Position numbers and translations under genes: made by a program. The notes beneath the pieces were generated by a model. That model searched no databases. It was not told the origin of the DNA and worked only from the letters and a program-made list of their open reading frames with translations. A stretch of 42,636 nucleotides of DNA, taken from assembly GCA_900545185.1 (NCBI GenBank), contig UQYH01000005.1:1-42636 (forward strand), in the 5' to 3' direction. The first letter of the stretch is position 1. Each line of letters opens with the position of its first letter. Positions 42,449-42,636 of the stretch are shown piece by piece. The DNA is from an uncultured Eubacteriales bacterium. Lineage in GTDB: Bacteria > Bacillota > Clostridia > UBA1381 > UBA9506.

Positions 42449-42636
42449 ATGAAGTATTGTCAATCTTGTGGAGCGGAAATCTATGAAAATGCGGTTATTT
42501 GCACCAAATGCGGATGCAACATTCCGCAGGGGAAAAAGTCTGAAGAAAACGGAGGCAATGACGGTCTGGCTGTTGCAAGCAAAATTTTTCTGATTTTGGG
42601 TTGTATTGCGCAAGGATGGCTGTTAATTCCTCTTGC
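42449..42636 (+). CDS. Zinc-ribbon membrane protein, cut by the window end
   Basis: The visible 62 residues begin MKYCQSCGAEIYENAVICTK, with CxxC pairs CQSC and CTKC forming a zinc-ribbon-2 motif. A polar linker (PQGKKSEENGGNDG) then leads to a hydrophobic stretch (ASKIFLILGCIAQGWLLIPL) that is probably the first membrane helix. Such proteins are common, uncharacterised, in Bacillota. AAGGAGG at 42434-42440 gives a strong ribosome site. The C-terminus lies outside the window. Confidence 0.8.
   Translation, partial: MKYCQSCGAEIYENAVICTKCGCNIPQGKKSEENGGNDGLAVASKIFLILGCIAQGWLLIPL

Overview
The window looks like a chromosomal core segment of an anaerobic, low-to-mid GC Bacillota (Firmicutes), most likely Clostridia; a Negativicutes relative cannot be excluded. 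The reasons are a fused-chain pyruvate:ferredoxin oxidoreductase, a Gram-positive PolC replicase, the hrcA-grpE-dnaK-dnaJ order behind a CIRCE operator, Gram-positive type (GAAC-N4-GTTC) LexA boxes, SLH, VanW and LysM envelope proteins, and strong AAGGAGG ribosome sites. I see no tRNA, rRNA, insertion sequence, prophage or CRISPR array.

Layout. 1-3763: PFOR with its own promoter, a 16-bp tandem repeat in the leader and a strong terminator. 3801-5481: a secreted A-B-A-B repeat protein whose frame is cut by an in-frame TGA. 5510-7045, minus strand: a DUF1540 protein and a cysteine-desulfurase-family enzyme. 7184-8349: three small genes of unknown function. 8439-9890, minus strand: gltX. 10161-15288: secA, prfB (with the programmed +1 frameshift) and an SLH-glucosaminidase. 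15386-24235, minus strand: a long block in transcription order of a VanW/peptidoglycan-binding protein, radA, nusB, xseA, ttcA-like, galU and a phosphodiester-glycosidase protein, with promoters at its head and before ttcA. 24395-25283, minus strand: tspO and a YneA-like LysM protein behind a promoter carrying three LexA boxes. 25646-34799: ispG, polC, comEC and holA as one likely operon. 34840-42113: a CIRCE-controlled heat-shock operon hrcA-grpE-dnaK-dnaJ, running on into lplA and an M18 aminopeptidase. 42167-42636: a small ribbon-helix-helix protein divergent from a truncated zinc-ribbon membrane protein.

Functionally this is mostly housekeeping: replication and repair (PolC, HolA, RadA, XseA), translation and transcription (GltX, RF2, NusB, TtcA-like), protein export and folding (SecA, GrpE, DnaK, DnaJ), isoprenoid and nucleotide-sugar supply (IspG, GalU) and envelope. 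I found no clear new system. The points most worth a second look are the TGA-interrupted repeat gene, the PolC with two tandem OB-fold units (and hence extra length), a secreted glycosidase with what looks like a metal-ligand-free phosphoesterase domain, the LexA-controlled promoter separated from any lexA gene, and the three-gene unknown cluster with a symmetric divergent promoter region.
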